From positions 43,032-107,031 of the forward strand of contig CALHDG010000036.1 of assembly GCA_938023075.1 (NCBI GenBank): a DNA stretch of 64,000 bases, given 5' to 3'. Both the position numbers and the translations under genes were made by a program. The stretch comes from an uncultured Chitinophagales bacterium (lineage in GTDB: Bacteria > Bacteroidota > Bacteroidia > Chitinophagales > JAHDHT01). The stretch's first letter is position 1, and each line of letters begins with the position of its first letter. Positions 1 through 8,588 of the stretch are shown piece after piece. The notes beneath the pieces are model-generated. The model searched no databases, was not told the DNA's origin, and saw only the letters and a list, made by a program, of their open reading frames with translations.

Positions 1-618
1 GTAGCTTCGGATATGAACAAGCCGAATGGCTTAACGGTTATCAAACCACATCAAGCAGAACAATTTTTAGAACAGTTGCCGATCGAAAAATTTTTCGGCA
101 TTGGAAAAGTAACGGCAAAAAAAATGCAAGCAAAAGGCATTTTTACAGGTGCCGATTTAAAAGCCCTGAGCGAAATTGAAATGGCACAACAATTTGGTAA
201 AATGGGGCGGTATTATTTTCAGATTGTTCGAGGTATTGATGACAGACCGGTAAATAACCAACGCATTCGAAAATCAATTGGTATAGAGCGTACCTTATTA
301 AACAATGTATCAGCAATAGAAGAAATTCAATTTATTTTAAAAGAGTTGATCCCCAAATTTTATGAACGCCTGCAAAAAGCAAACAACTATGGCAGAACTT
401 TAACACTAAAAATAAAAACGGCTGATTTTCAAACGATAACCCGCAGCATCAGCAAAAAATTTTTCATCACTGAAGTAGAGGATATTGAAAAGATCGCCAA
501 TCAATTATTGTTAGAAAACCAAGATGCCTTTAATGAATTGCGATTAATTGGTTTGTCTGCCAGTAATCTACAACAAGAAAACGAAAACCAAAGCGGGCAA
601 TTGACTATGGATTTGTAG
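1..618 (+). CDS. dinB: DNA polymerase IV, C-terminal part (cut by window edge)
   Basis: C-terminal 205 residues of a Y-family translesion DNA polymerase; the catalytic N-terminal part lies outside the window. The reading frame is open from base 1 and begins inside the conserved 'ASDMNKPNG' stretch of the palm. A helix-hairpin-helix segment follows (FFGIGKVTAKKM, thumb), then the little-finger domain, with the typical 'KSIGIERT' linker. The extreme C-terminus GQLTMDL fits the QLxLxL/F sliding-clamp-binding peptide of this family. The family copies past damaged bases with low fidelity. The next gene is convergent, so this is the last gene of its transcript. Identification rests on strong family signatures; the length of the missing part cannot be judged here. 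Confidence 0.95.
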   Translation, partial: VASDMNKPNGLTVIKPHQAEQFLEQLPIEKFFGIGKVTAKKMQAKGIFTGADLKALSEIEMAQQFGKMGRYYFQIVRGIDDRPVNNQRIRKSIGIERTLLNNVSAIEEIQFILKELIPKFYERLQKANNYGRTLTLKIKTADFQTITRSISKKFFITEVEDIEKIANQLLLENQDAFNELRLIGLSASNLQQENENQSGQLTMDL

Positions 619-665
619 ATGCAATGATTAATACCAAATTGCAATCCAAATCAATAAATCACTAA

Positions 666-2099
666 TTAATTATCACAATCCTCAATATAAGCTGAAAATC
701 GATGGTCGGCATGAAAACCTTCCAGAATACTAATTCGATTACCAGCATAATAATGCAATGCTCCATTTCCGTTATCGGTGTTAGCCCGGGTAATCACCTT
801 ATTTTGTGCCCGGTATACGCTTGCTAAAATAGAGTTGCTACTATGCACTACATTAAATGGACAAGTTGACCCACAATCGGGATTGGCAAATTGTGTATAA
901 AAATTGAATACTTCACTTTCAGTAATTGTTCCATCACTTTGGTGTCCGGTTACTTTCCAACAATAATTTTTGTTAGCTTTCAACACGCAGTTGGAAACTT
1001 GCCATTGACTACCAACAATATTACTTTGAAAAAAAACACGACTCCCTAAAGCTGCTGAAGGATTTGAATGATTAACATTTTCAAAAACATAATACTTCGC
1101 AGGATTATTAAAATTACCTTCACTGGCAACCCAAATTTTTCCATTGTTGTAAGCAATGCCCTCAGGCTGAAAAAACCCATTGCTGTAATTAGCAATCGCA
1201 CCATTTGGGTTTAATGTTTTTTGACTGATCACCGTTCCATTTAAGTCAATTTCAAAAATGGTATGATCTTCCTGACTTAATAATAACAAATGTTCACCTG
1301 CTTTTGTTGCAGACATCTTTTTATTGAGCGACAAATGATATAAGCCTGCCACATCATTGGGAGCCCACGGCTGATTTTGTAAATTGAACGGTTCATTTAT
1401 TATAATAGCCTCATTAAAATTAGGAGCGGTTGGAGCAACAATTTCAAAAATCTTTGATGGATTAATTTCTTTAATCAAAAACAAAACATTGGTTACCGGA
1501 TTATAGGTAATACCCTCGTAACCATCATTAGAGCCAACAATAAATGGATTATTAGTTGAACGATTGGCAATTTGGCTGATGCCTGTTAGGTTTCCATTAT
1601 TATCATAATTCATCTTTAAAAACAACAATTCGTCTAACCGCTCTTCTACTATCACCAAGTAATCTTCATACAAATAAGTTAAACCTTCATAGTCGTCACC
1701 TGGATAGTTTCCTATAGAAAATGGAACATTAGTACTAAAATTATTTTGGTAAGCTATTAGTTGAGTACCCTCATCATCTACTGTAAAAAATTGATCAAAC
1801 CGGTTTTCGTTTATGGTCAAAGCCGATGCTTCGTAACCAATTAAACCATTCTTTACCTCAATCAATGCATAATCTTCTAAATTAATGGAATTGAAATTGC
1901 TGCCAGTTGTATAATCACATTCAAAAACTTCAACACTGTAGTTTATGAAAGAATCGCTTCCATTCCAATTTAAAGTTGGGGTATCGTCACTAATAATTTG
2001 GGTATTTTCTGGTGTAATTGGATATGGATTATCTTGTGCTTGAATAAGGGTAGCCAATAAACAATAACAAAAAATGCCAATTAAATTTTTGAACATCAA
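666..2099 (-). CDS. Secreted SdiA-regulated-type beta-propeller protein with split Fn3-like domain
   Basis: 477 residues. A Sec signal peptide occupies residues 1-21 (hydrophobic core, cleavage after QAQ). Propeller-like repeats in the middle carry the family signatures YEGLTY, YEGITYN, PNDVAGL and PEGIAYNNGKIWVASEG, as in SdiA-regulated/YjiK proteins (six-bladed propellers of unknown substrate). Before the propeller lies half of a fibronectin-III-like domain (TPTLNW...YSVEVFEC); after it lies what looks like the second half (NKNYCWKVTG...SEVFNFYT). This suggests the propeller is inserted in an Fn3 fold. The last 60 residues end in the 'GNRISILEGFHA' pattern of a small Bacteroidota C-terminal domain. 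I see no clear T9SS sorting domain. Function unknown; probably outside the cytoplasm. Confidence 0.7.
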   Translation of the reverse strand: MMFKNLIGIFCYCLLATLIQAQDNPYPITPENTQIISDDTPTLNWNGSDSFINYSVEVFECDYTTGSNFNSINLEDYALIEVKNGLIGYEASALTINENRFDQFFTVDDEGTQLIAYQNNFSTNVPFSIGNYPGDDYEGLTYLYEDYLVIVEERLDELLFLKMNYDNNGNLTGISQIANRSTNNPFIVGSNDGYEGITYNPVTNVLFLIKEINPSKIFEIVAPTAPNFNEAIIINEPFNLQNQPWAPNDVAGLYHLSLNKKMSATKAGEHLLLLSQEDHTIFEIDLNGTVISQKTLNPNGAIANYSNGFFQPEGIAYNNGKIWVASEGNFNNPAKYYVFENVNHSNPSAALGSRVFFQSNIVGSQWQVSNCVLKANKNYCWKVTGHQSDGTITESEVFNFYTQFANPDCGSTCPFNVVHSSNSILASVYRAQNKVITRANTDNGNGALHYYAGNRISILEGFHADHRFSAYIEDCDN

Positions 2100-2179
2100 A
2101 TTTAAATTATAGGTTTAGAAAAATTGTTTGAGGTTGAAAAATAGTAAGCGGTTAATAATGAATGATAAAAAATTTATTT

Positions 2180-2273
2180 GAAGCGAAACGACGTTATCTG
2201 CATAAAGGTGCAGCCCGCTTTCCGCTCAAATACCATCACTACGTGAATGGTATAACCGCTGCAATCGGGGCTA
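2180..2273 (-). ncRNA. Structured intergenic element, copy 1 (Flavo-1-like)
   Basis: Read on the minus strand it starts TAGCCCCGATTGCAGCGGTT, continues with a variable hairpin (ACCATTCACGTAGTGATGGT), then TTTGAGCGGAAAGCGGGCT, and ends in TTTCGCTTC. The same order of blocks recurs at 4111-4226, 7174-7286, 8444-8559 and 61508-61620. AGCCC near the start can pair with GGGCT after the hairpin. From memory it resembles the Bacteroidota Flavo-1 RNA motif; I could not check this. It lies between divergent genes. Confidence 0.6.
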
Positions 2274-2367
2274 GACTTTAAACGGCAGTCCGCCACATAA
2301 ACGGATGCTTTTTTTCAGCTTGCAATAATACTACTAAAGCCGTACCAAATTGATTAAAATTAACAAG

Positions 2368-3582
2368 ATGAATTTTGAATATTCCGGAAAATCGAAAGAC
2401 TTACAAAAACAGTTAAGCACTTTTATGGATGAATATATTTATCCAATAGAAAAAGAAGTGAATACATTTCATACACAAAACTTATGGCAAGAATTTGCAG
2501 GCATGGAAAAGCTAAAAGAAACCGCCAAATCAGCAGGTTTGTGGAATTTATTTTTACCCTTAAACTATGGTGAGTTAAGTGCGGGTCTAAGTAATTTAGA
2601 ATATGCCCCGCTCGCCGAAATTATGGGTAAAGTGCGCTTTGCCGCTGAAATATTTAATTGTTCGGCACCCGATACCGGCAACATGGAAGTGTTGGCAAAA
2701 TATGGTTCGACTGAACAAAAAGAACAGTGGCTAAAACCCCTGATGGATGGAAAAATCCGCTCGGCTTTTTTAATGACTGAACCCGAAGTCGCTTCTTCTG
2801 ACGCCACCAATATTCAAACATCTATTAAAAGAGAAGGCGATGAATATGTGATTAATGGAAGGAAGTGGTGGTCTTCCGGTGCGATGCATCCACGGTGTGC
2901 CGTATATATTGTGATGGGCAAAACCGATGAAACCGCTCAGCGACATCAACAGCAAAGTATGGTATTAGTGCCTGCGGATACACCGGGTGTTGAAGTGATT
3001 CGTCCCTTAACTGTTTTTGGTTCGTCTGATTCGCCTGAAGGACATGCTGAGATTAGACTAAGCAATGTAAGAGTGCCTGCTGAAAATATAATAGTAGGAG
3101 AGGGCAAAGGTTTTGAAATAGCTCAAGGCAGGTTGGGACCCGGAAGAATTCACCATTGTATGCGATTGGTTGGTGCTGCACAACGTGCTTTAGATTTAAT
3201 GTGTAAAAGAGTAGCTGAACGAACAACTTTCGGTAAAACTTTAAAAGATTACAGCAGCATCCGACAGGATATTGCCTTATCGCGTTGCGAAATTGAACAA
3301 GCTCGTTTACTAACTTTATCTGCTGCCGATAAAATTGACAAAGAAGGCATTAAAGGGGCGAAGGATTTAATTGCGATGATTAAAATTGTTTGCCCTAAAA
3401 TGACTTGCCGCGTGGTGGACAGAGCCATTCAAGCATTTGGTGGCATGGGCGTTTGTCAAGATACACCGCTCGCCGGCTTTTGGATGTACGGACGCATTAT
3501 TAGAATTGCCGACGGACCGGATGAAGTACACATGTATCAGTTAGGGCGCAATACGGTTAAGCAAGTTTTGATGAATGCATAG
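2368..3582 (+). CDS. Acyl-CoA dehydrogenase family protein (ACAD10/11-like)
   Basis: 404 residues from the ATG at 2368; an in-frame TTG at 2350 would add six residues but the family usually begins near 'MNFEYS', so I prefer the ATG. The protein is an FAD enzyme of acyl-CoA alpha,beta-dehydrogenation. It shows the flavin-contacting [13 protein letters not shown] segment, the [11 protein letters not shown] segment, the middle beta domain (residues about 140-260), and the C-terminal helical domain with [21 protein letters not shown] and ADGPDEVH. The 'AGLWNLFLP' start and '[10 protein letters not shown]' end are those of the ACAD10/ACAD11 branch, whose substrates are long or branched acyl-CoAs. 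It stands alone between intergenic repeats, with no beta-oxidation neighbours. Substrate not determinable. Confidence 0.9.
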   Translation: MNFEYSGKSKDLQKQLSTFMDEYIYPIEKEVNTFHTQNLWQEFAGMEKLKETAKSAGLWNLFLPLNYGELSAGLSNLEYAPLAEIMGKVRFAAEIFNCSAPDTGNMEVLAKYGSTEQKEQWLKPLMDGKIRSAFLMTEPEVASSDATNIQTSIKREGDEYVINGRKWWSSGAMHPRCAVYIVMGKTDETAQRHQQQSMVLVPADTPGVEVIRPLTVFGSSDSPEGHAEIRLSNVRVPAENIIVGEGKGFEIAQGRLGPGRIHHCMRLVGAAQRALDLMCKRVAERTTFGKTLKDYSSIRQDIALSRCEIEQARLLTLSAADKIDKEGIKGAKDLIAMIKIVCPKMTCRVVDRAIQAFGGMGVCQDTPLAGFWMYGRIIRIADGPDEVHMYQLGRNTVKQVLMNA

Positions 3583-3669
3583 ATTTCAACAGAGTCCTCT
3601 TTGAGCAACTCTGATGGAGGATTAGAGTGTTTATAATATGTGGGTGAAAATTTTATCCACTAAAAATCC

Positions 3670-3773
3670 CTATCTCATCCTCGTTTGCAACGAGGATGCT
3701 CGAGAAGTGCGTTTGTAACGCACAAAAAATAGCCAGCTTACGAATGAACGAATTTACTAATCTAGCCCCGATT
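3670..3773 (+). repeat. 104-bp direct repeat, copy 1, with two hairpins
   Basis: Matches 4018-4121 with one mismatch (T at 3745, G at 4093), 348 bp apart. It holds two short perfect hairpins, ATCCTCGTTtgcAACGAGGAT and GTGCGTTtgtAACGCAC, then CGAATTTACTAATC, and ends in TAGCCCCGATT. That end is the first 11 bases of the structured element found whole at 4111-4226; here the element breaks off. The paired hairpins resemble REP/BIME-type repeats mobilised by Y1 (RAYT) transposases, but no transposase gene is in the window. Confidence 0.85.
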
Positions 3774-3847
3774 TCCAAGCCAACAGCACTAAAGTACATT
3801 GGGTTATTTAGCAGCTAAGTGTTATTTTTCGAATGGAAAAATTCGTC

Positions 3848-3937
3848 ATTCAAAATTCGGTGTTCGATATTCGATATTTTTCGGATGACTATCTAATGAA
3901 CAACGAATATCGATTAACGAATAATGAATGTTGAATT
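3848..3937. repeat. Imperfect fold-back, TTCGATATTCG type
   Basis: AT-rich stretch with GTTCGATATTCGAT on the left and CGAATATCGATTAACG on the right, which are imperfect inverted copies. It lies between the two copies of the 104-bp repeat in the 698-bp gap 3583-4280. That gap holds no gene I can see; all of it looks like accumulated repeat sequence. Confidence 0.4.
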
Positions 3938-4017
3938 GTTTTTAATGTATAAATAAATGACATTCAATATGCCGAACGACACTTAAATAGAATGGAGGAT
4001 TCATCTTTGAGAAGACT

Positions 4018-4121
4018 CTATCTCATCCTCGTTTGCAACGAGGATGCTCGAGAAGTGCGTTTGTAACGCACAAAAAATAGCCAGCTTACGAAGGAACGAA
4101 TTTACTAATCTAGCCCCGATT
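4018..4121 (+). repeat. 104-bp direct repeat, copy 2
   Basis: Second copy of 3670-3773. Its final bases overlap the start of the complete structured element at 4111, so repeat and element form one composite unit here. Confidence 0.85.
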
Positions 4122-4226
4122 GTAGCGGTTATGCCATTTTCAATGGGTTGAAAACCCATTGGATAAAAAATGGCATTTGAGCGGAAAGCGGGAGGGGTGT
4201 TATTATAAAGCTAAATGGTTCGCTTC
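4111..4226 (+). ncRNA. Structured intergenic element, copy 2 (Flavo-1-like)
   Basis: Plus-strand copy: TAGCCCCGATTGTAGCGGTT, then a hairpin built from ATGCCATTTT and AAAAATGGCAT with an inner ATGGGTT/AACCCAT stem, then TTTGAGCGGAAAGCGGG, ending GGTTCGCTTC. Same block order as the other copies, with a different variable hairpin. It lies between the convergent acyl-CoA dehydrogenase and cobalamin-binding genes. Confidence 0.65.
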
Positions 4227-4280
4227 AAAAAAAAATCAAAAAGAAAGTGTCAACTACTTTATGGTTTAGATAAACTTGTT

Positions 4281-4874
4281 CTAAAAATCCCTATTTTCTT
4301 TTACCCATTTTTTAATGTACTCAACAATTTCAGAAGATTGCGTGCCAGGAGCAAACAATTGACCCACACCAATATCTTTTAATTTTTCCATATCAGCTTC
4401 TGGTATAATGCCGCCTCCGGTTAGTAACACATCATCTAAACCATTTTCAACCATTAAATTAATTAATTTAGGAAAAACCGTATTATGCGCTCCTGATAAT
4501 ATACTAACTCCAATTACATCCACATCTTCTTGCAGGGCGGCGTTCACTACCTTTTCCGGCGTTTGCCGCAAACCGGTATAAATCACTTCCATGCCGGCAT
4601 CTTTTAAAATTTGTGCAATCACTTTGGCACCTCGGTCGTGCCCATCTAAACCAACTTTGGCTACCAACACTCTAATAGGTCTGCCCAATTCAACGGCTTC
4701 AGCAGCATCTTTTTCCTGTAACTTTTTATCTTCAACATTTTCATTTAAAAATTGATTGAGATCACTAACATTGATATTGGTATTAATTTCACCAAACTCA
4801 TTAATTTTAATTTCGAAGCCTTGCAATTCTTCATGAACTTCAGGCTTACCTGTCATTGGTTTTTTCTTTGGCAC
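4281..4874 (-). CDS. Stand-alone cobalamin (B12)-binding domain protein, methylmalonyl-CoA mutase C-terminal type
   Basis: 197 residues. Residues about 66-195 form a B12-binding Rossmann domain with all three signatures: DGHDRG (D77-x-H79-x-x-G82, the histidine that replaces the lower ligand of cobalt), SILSGAH, and LLTGGGIIP. The sequence is closest to the C-terminal domain of methylmalonyl-CoA mutase and its stand-alone small subunits (mcmA2 type). The first 65 residues are an acidic extension with no motif I recognise. No mutase catalytic subunit is in the window, so the partner must be elsewhere. It follows gltX by 43 bp on the same strand and is probably cotranscribed with it. Likely role: adenosylcobalamin carrier of an acyl-CoA mutase. 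Confidence 0.88.
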   Translation of the reverse strand: MPKKKPMTGKPEVHEELQGFEIKINEFGEINTNINVSDLNQFLNENVEDKKLQEKDAAEAVELGRPIRVLVAKVGLDGHDRGAKVIAQILKDAGMEVIYTGLRQTPEKVVNAALQEDVDVIGVSILSGAHNTVFPKLINLMVENGLDDVLLTGGGIIPEADMEKLKDIGVGQLFAPGTQSSEIVEYIKKWVKENRDF

Positions 4875-4917
4875 TGCGTAATTTTTTGATTTTATACGAT
4901 TGAAAGATACAAAATTA

Positions 4918-6450
4918 TTAAGAAATTAGTGTTTGAAAATACTCCATACCATTTTTCATCCGCTCCAAAGTAGCTTCTTTTCCAATAAATGCCGCAATAT
5001 CAAAAATGGAAGGACCGCTCATTGTACCGCTTAAAAGTAAACGAAAACCAGGTAAAACCGCACCAAAACCTAATTCATTTGCTTCTAAATAAGCCTTTAA
5101 ACACTGCTCAATATTGGGCGATTGCCAATCATCCAAACCTTCAAATTGTTGAATTAATTGGGTAAAATGTTCAACGTTTTGAGCTTTATATCGCTTCCTT
5201 ACATTTTTCTCATCGTATTGTTCAGGTTTTTTAAACAGGTAAGTAGCTTGTTGGGCAAAATCGGTACTAAAAGTCATCCGTTCTTTTACCAAATCAATAG
5301 CGGACATAATTGATTCATCTGAAGCCTCTTTGACTAATGTAGGAAACTGATCTTTAATTTCAGACAACAATTCACGGGCATTCATTTGATGTAGATATTG
5401 CTGATTATACCATTTGGCTTTATCCCAATCAAATCGTGCGCCTGCCTTTTGTATTCGCTCTAAACTAAACTGTTCAGTTAAATCTCCTTTACTAAATACC
5501 TCTTGTTCCGTACCAGGATTCCAACCTAAAAAAGCCAACATATTATTAAAGGCTTCGGGTAAAAAACCGATTTCTTTAAAACCCGGTTGCTCAACTTGGG
5601 CATCTTCATTAAACCATTTTAACGGAAAAACTGGAAAACCGTGCTGCTCACCATCGCGTTTACTCAATTTTCCTTTGCCATTGGGTTTTAGAATTAAAGG
5701 TAAATGAACAAAAACGGGAGGCTGCCATGCAAAAGCTCTGTACAACATTACATGCAATGGAGTTGAGGACAACCATTCCTCTCCTCTAATCACATGACTA
5801 ATTTTCATTAAATGATCATCTACTATATTTGCCATATGATAGGTTGGCATACTATCGGCTTTCAATAAAATCTTATCATCCAATTGATTGGTATTGAACG
5901 TAACTGTTCCCCGAACAACATCCTGAAAAGATACTTCTTCGTTTTTCGGCATTTTAAACCGCACCACATAGGGGTTGCCACTTTCTATCCAATTTTTAGA
6001 TTCTTCTTCCGTTAGGGTCAAACTGTTTTTCATACTATTTCTGGAATGCGCATCATATTGCTGATTCGAATTTCCTTCAGCTTTTAAACGTTCGCGCATA
6101 GCATCTAACTCCACAGGCGTATCAAAAGCATAATAGGCTTTGTCTTCATCCAATAATTGTTGAACATATTGTTGATATAACTCTTTTCGTTCCGATTGCC
6201 GGTAAGGTCCGTAGTCGCCTCCATAACCTACCCCTTCATCGGGTTCAATACCTGCCCACTTCAAGCTGTCGGTAATATATTGCTCGGCCGATGCAACGTA
6301 TCTATTGCGATCGGTATCTTCAATACGCAAAATAAAAACACCGCCTTGTTTTTTTGCGTATAAATAATTATACAAAGCAGTTCTTAGTCCACCAATATGT
6401 AAATAACCGGTTGGGCTAGGTGCAAAACGAACTCTAACGAAATTACTCAT
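4918..6450 (-). CDS. gltX: Glutamyl-tRNA synthetase
   Basis: 510 residues, normal length for a class I bacterial GluRS. It attaches glutamate to tRNA-Glu in the cytoplasm. The Rossmann catalytic domain has the HIGH-type motif HIGG at residues 18-21, followed by [11 protein letters not shown], and the KMSKS-type motif KLSKRDG near residue 260. The region RIEDTDRNR and the substrate-binding [12 protein letters not shown] segment are typical. The helical anticodon-binding domain makes up the last 170 residues. It is transcribed away from the polysaccharide deacetylase gene, with a possible promoter at 6475-6506, and leads into the cobalamin-binding gene. Confidence 0.97.
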   Translation of the reverse strand: MSNFVRVRFAPSPTGYLHIGGLRTALYNYLYAKKQGGVFILRIEDTDRNRYVASAEQYITDSLKWAGIEPDEGVGYGGDYGPYRQSERKELYQQYVQQLLDEDKAYYAFDTPVELDAMRERLKAEGNSNQQYDAHSRNSMKNSLTLTEEESKNWIESGNPYVVRFKMPKNEEVSFQDVVRGTVTFNTNQLDDKILLKADSMPTYHMANIVDDHLMKISHVIRGEEWLSSTPLHVMLYRAFAWQPPVFVHLPLILKPNGKGKLSKRDGEQHGFPVFPLKWFNEDAQVEQPGFKEIGFLPEAFNNMLAFLGWNPGTEQEVFSKGDLTEQFSLERIQKAGARFDWDKAKWYNQQYLHQMNARELLSEIKDQFPTLVKEASDESIMSAIDLVKERMTFSTDFAQQATYLFKKPEQYDEKNVRKRYKAQNVEHFTQLIQQFEGLDDWQSPNIEQCLKAYLEANELGFGAVLPGFRLLLSGTMSGPSIFDIAAFIGKEATLERMKNGMEYFQTLIS

Positions 6451-6474
6451 TTCCTAATATTTTATTGATCTTTG

Positions 6475-6506
6475 CGAAGATATTTGGATGTGTGGGATAT
6501 ACCAAC
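6475..6506 (-). promoter_or_regulatory. Possible Bacteroidota-type promoter of gltX
   Basis: On the minus strand TATCTTCG (6475-6482) differs by one base from the TAnnTTTG -7 element. A TTG lies 20 bp upstream of it at 6503-6505, close to the spacing of the -33 element. Placed about 25 bp before the gltX start codon. Inferred from motif match only. Confidence 0.4.
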
Positions 6507-6540
6507 TTTTAACCTTAATAAAATAATTTGATACATACAT

Positions 6541-7152
6541 ATGTATTTTTATAAGACACCCAGTATATTAAAAAAAATATTTCCAGACTTAACTTGGGAT
6601 ATTCCGGCACAAAGCAAATCGATCTATCTAACTTTTGATGATGGACCGGTAAATCATATAACAGATTGGGTTTTAGAGGTGTTAAAAGATTACGATATTA
6701 AAGCCACTTTTTTCTGTATTGGAAAAAATGTAGCCGAAAATCCCCATCTTTATGAAAAGATTTTAACTAATAAACACCGGGTGGGCAATCATACCTATAA
6801 TCATATAAAAGGTTGGTACAGTTTAAATAGTACCTATTATCAGGATGTCGAAAGTTGCAGAGAACTAGTAGATTCTAATTTGTTTAGACCACCATATGGC
6901 AAAATTATGTTTCCGCAAAGTAAAGCGATACTGGCAAAAGGCTATGAAATAATTATGTGGGATGTATTAAGTGGAGATTTTGATGCTAAGGTAAGTCCAC
7001 AGCAATGCCTGGCAAATGTAATTAAACATACCGAATCCGGTTCAATTGTTGTTTTTCACGATAGCTTAAAAGCTGCCAACAATATGAAATTTGCCATGCC
7101 GCTGTATGTTGAATATTTTTTAAACGAAGGCTATGAGTTTAAAGTATTGTAA
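6541..7152 (+). CDS. Polysaccharide deacetylase (NodB domain)
   Basis: 203 residues, almost only the NodB-homology domain of carbohydrate esterase family 4, which removes N-acetyl groups from peptidoglycan, chitin-like or other amino-sugar polymers. All five motifs are visible: TFDDGP (31-36, catalytic base and metal Asp), HTYNH (metal histidines), RPPYG, MWDVLSGDF and VVFHDS (catalytic His). No signal peptide or membrane segment is obvious at the N-terminus (MYFYKTPSILKKIF), so the location is uncertain. It stands alone, divergent from gltX, and is followed by a structured intergenic element. The substrate cannot be read from the sequence. Confidence 0.93.
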   Translation: MYFYKTPSILKKIFPDLTWDIPAQSKSIYLTFDDGPVNHITDWVLEVLKDYDIKATFFCIGKNVAENPHLYEKILTNKHRVGNHTYNHIKGWYSLNSTYYQDVESCRELVDSNLFRPPYGKIMFPQSKAILAKGYEIIMWDVLSGDFDAKVSPQQCLANVIKHTESGSIVVFHDSLKAANNMKFAMPLYVEYFLNEGYEFKVL

Positions 7153-7173
7153 CATTTGTACTACATTTTTTTT

Positions 7174-7286
7174 GAAGCGAAACGAAAAAACAACGAGTAA
7201 AAGCGCAGCCCGCTATCCGTTCAAATGCTGCGGCAATGCTGCAAGAGCCAACGCTTCAGGCAGCATAACCACTGCTATCGGGGCTA
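7174..7286 (-). ncRNA. Structured intergenic element, copy 3 (Flavo-1-like)
   Basis: Minus-strand copy: TAGCCCCGATAGCAGTGGTT, a hairpin with GCTGCC/GGCAGC-type and inner GCTGC repeats, then TTTGAACGGATAGCGGGCT and finally CGTTTCGCTTC. Sits between the deacetylase and PAP2 genes, both on the plus strand, so it lies antisense to any read-through. Closest in sequence to the copy at 61508-61620. Confidence 0.62.
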
Positions 7287-7365
7287 GTTTTCTAAGGGCA
7301 GTCTGGTATCTTTCGGTCATCAATTATATAATAATTTTCACATCACTTTATTCAATAAAAACAAT

Positions 7366-7824
7366 ATGAAACCTGGTGAATCGTTTTGGCAATATAAGTT
7401 ACAAACGTGGATACGTGATTTCACTGCTTTGGCAAATCCGGTAATTTTGCTGTTTGTGCCCTTTGCGGTTTTAGGTCCATCAAAAATTTATTATGTATTG
7501 TTAATAGCTTTACTGGTTAACGAGTTGGTTGGGTCCATCATAAAAATCGTTTTCCCTAAAAAAAGACCAACCGGACAAAACTATAAAAACATAATAGAAA
7601 AAATTGATGCCGGCAGTTTTCCAAGTTTACATACTTCCAGAATTACCTTGGTCTATCTTACTTTGTTTGCTACTACTTCTTTTTTGAGCTTGAAAGTAGC
7701 CTTTATATTAGTTATTGTATTAGTGGGTTTTTCGCGTGTTTTTTTAAAGAAGCACTATCCAATTGATGTATTGGGTGGTTTAATTTGCGGACTGGTTATT
7801 TTTTGGTTTAGTCAATATTTTTAG
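7366..7824 (+). CDS. PAP2-family membrane phosphatase
   Basis: 152 residues, short for the family. It carries the three-part phosphatase motif: KIVFPKKRP (KxxxxxxRP), SFPSLH (PSGH type, with Leu for Gly) and SRVFLKKHYPIDVLGG (SRxxxxxHxxxD). Hydrophobic segments near residues 23-55, 95-120 and 130-150 indicate an integral membrane protein with its active site at the membrane surface. Members dephosphorylate lipid phosphates such as undecaprenyl pyrophosphate or phosphatidic acid. The next gene follows after 44 bp but appears unrelated. The exact lipid substrate is unknown. Confidence 0.88.
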   Translation: MKPGESFWQYKLQTWIRDFTALANPVILLFVPFAVLGPSKIYYVLLIALLVNELVGSIIKIVFPKKRPTGQNYKNIIEKIDAGSFPSLHTSRITLVYLTLFATTSFLSLKVAFILVIVLVGFSRVFLKKHYPIDVLGGLICGLVIFWFSQYF

Positions 7825-7868
7825 TAAGATGTTAGTTTCCTAATGCAATAAAATCTTATCTTTAAACA

Positions 7869-8324
7869 ATGAAGTACGTTTATCTTCTTTTTATTTTAAC
7901 AAACCTTGCAATGGCACAAACAAATTTGAACGGACAAAATGGGCAGACAGCACATCCAAAAATTGCCAAAAATGTTTTAGGCAGTCCGTTAACAGCTTGC
8001 TGTTTTGAACCTTTAACCGGTTATTTTCGCGATGGGTATTGCAATACGAATGCAAGCGATTATGGAACTCATACCGTTTGTGCAGTGATGACCAAAGAAT
8101 TTTTAGCTTACACTTTATCAAAAGGCAATGACCTTTCAACCCCTAAACCAATTTATAATTTCCCTGGCTTAAAACCGGGCGATAAATGGTGCTTATGTGC
8201 CTTACGTTGGTACGAAGCCTACAAAGCCGGTGTAGCACCTAAACTAATTTTAGAAGCGACCCATCAGAAAACTTTAGCGTATGTTCCTTTAGAGGTGTTG
8301 AAAGAATATGATGTTGAAGATTGA
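7869..8324 (+). CDS. DUF2237 family protein with signal peptide
   Basis: 151 residues. Residues about 35-148 match the DUF2237 family closely, including the cysteine-rich signatures TACCFEPLTGYFRDGYC, HTVCAVMT, GNDLSTP, FPGLKPGDKWCLCALRW and LEATHQ. The family has no assigned function. Here the domain is preceded by a Sec signal peptide (residues 1-17, cleavage after MAQ) and a short linker, so this copy is predicted to leave the cytoplasm; the homologues I remember lack this. A 33-bp palindrome and a structured element follow the stop codon. Confidence 0.85.
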   Translation: MKYVYLLFILTNLAMAQTNLNGQNGQTAHPKIAKNVLGSPLTACCFEPLTGYFRDGYCNTNASDYGTHTVCAVMTKEFLAYTLSKGNDLSTPKPIYNFPGLKPGDKWCLCALRWYEAYKAGVAPKLILEATHQKTLAYVPLEVLKEYDVED

Positions 8325-8380
8325 TGGTTTACCAAGTTTATTCATATAAACTTCTGGCGGATTTAAAAAAACAGTATATC

Positions 8381-8413
8381 AGACCTGACAGGTTTTCAAA
8401 ACCTGTCAGGTCT
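8381..8413. repeat. 33-bp perfect palindrome
   Basis: AGACCTGACAGGTTTT (8381-8396) and its exact reverse complement (8398-8413) are separated by one base. It forms a 16-bp hairpin in the gap after the DUF2237 gene, without a following T-run. I recall this sequence as a dispersed Bacteroidota palindrome; copy number elsewhere in the genome cannot be seen here. Confidence 0.85.
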
Positions 8414-8443
8414 TGCAAATAAATAGGGGAGATGTTGGAAGTT

Positions 8444-8559
8444 TAGCCCCGATTGCAGCGGTTATGCTATTTGTCGCGCGGATAATGCAGCCTGAGCAAA
8501 AATAGCATTTGAGCGGAAAGCGGGTAGCCCCTTTCTAAATTCTAATATGGTTTCGCTTC
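8444..8559 (+). ncRNA. Structured intergenic element, copy 4 (Flavo-1-like)
   Basis: Plus-strand copy: TAGCCCCGATTGCAGCGGTT, variable hairpin with ATGCTATTT/AAATAGCAT arms, TTTGAGCGGAAAGCGGG, and GGTTTCGCTTC at the end. Lies between the convergent DUF2237 and tesB genes. Confidence 0.65.
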
Positions 8560-8588
8560 TAATAAAATTATTATACATTAAAATAACA

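Noticed and set aside
3670..4121. CRISPR array
   Set aside because: Only two 104-bp copies at 348-bp spacing, with internal hairpins and no cas genes; not a CRISPR.
4227..4280. Cobalamin riboswitch for the B12-binding protein
   Set aside because: This side is downstream of the gene, and the 43-bp space upstream of it, after gltX, is too short for such a riboswitch.
7133..7369. Open frame of 78 codons on the plus strand after the deacetylase gene
   Set aside because: It starts inside the deacetylase gene and runs through the structured element at 7174-7286; the product has no coding character.
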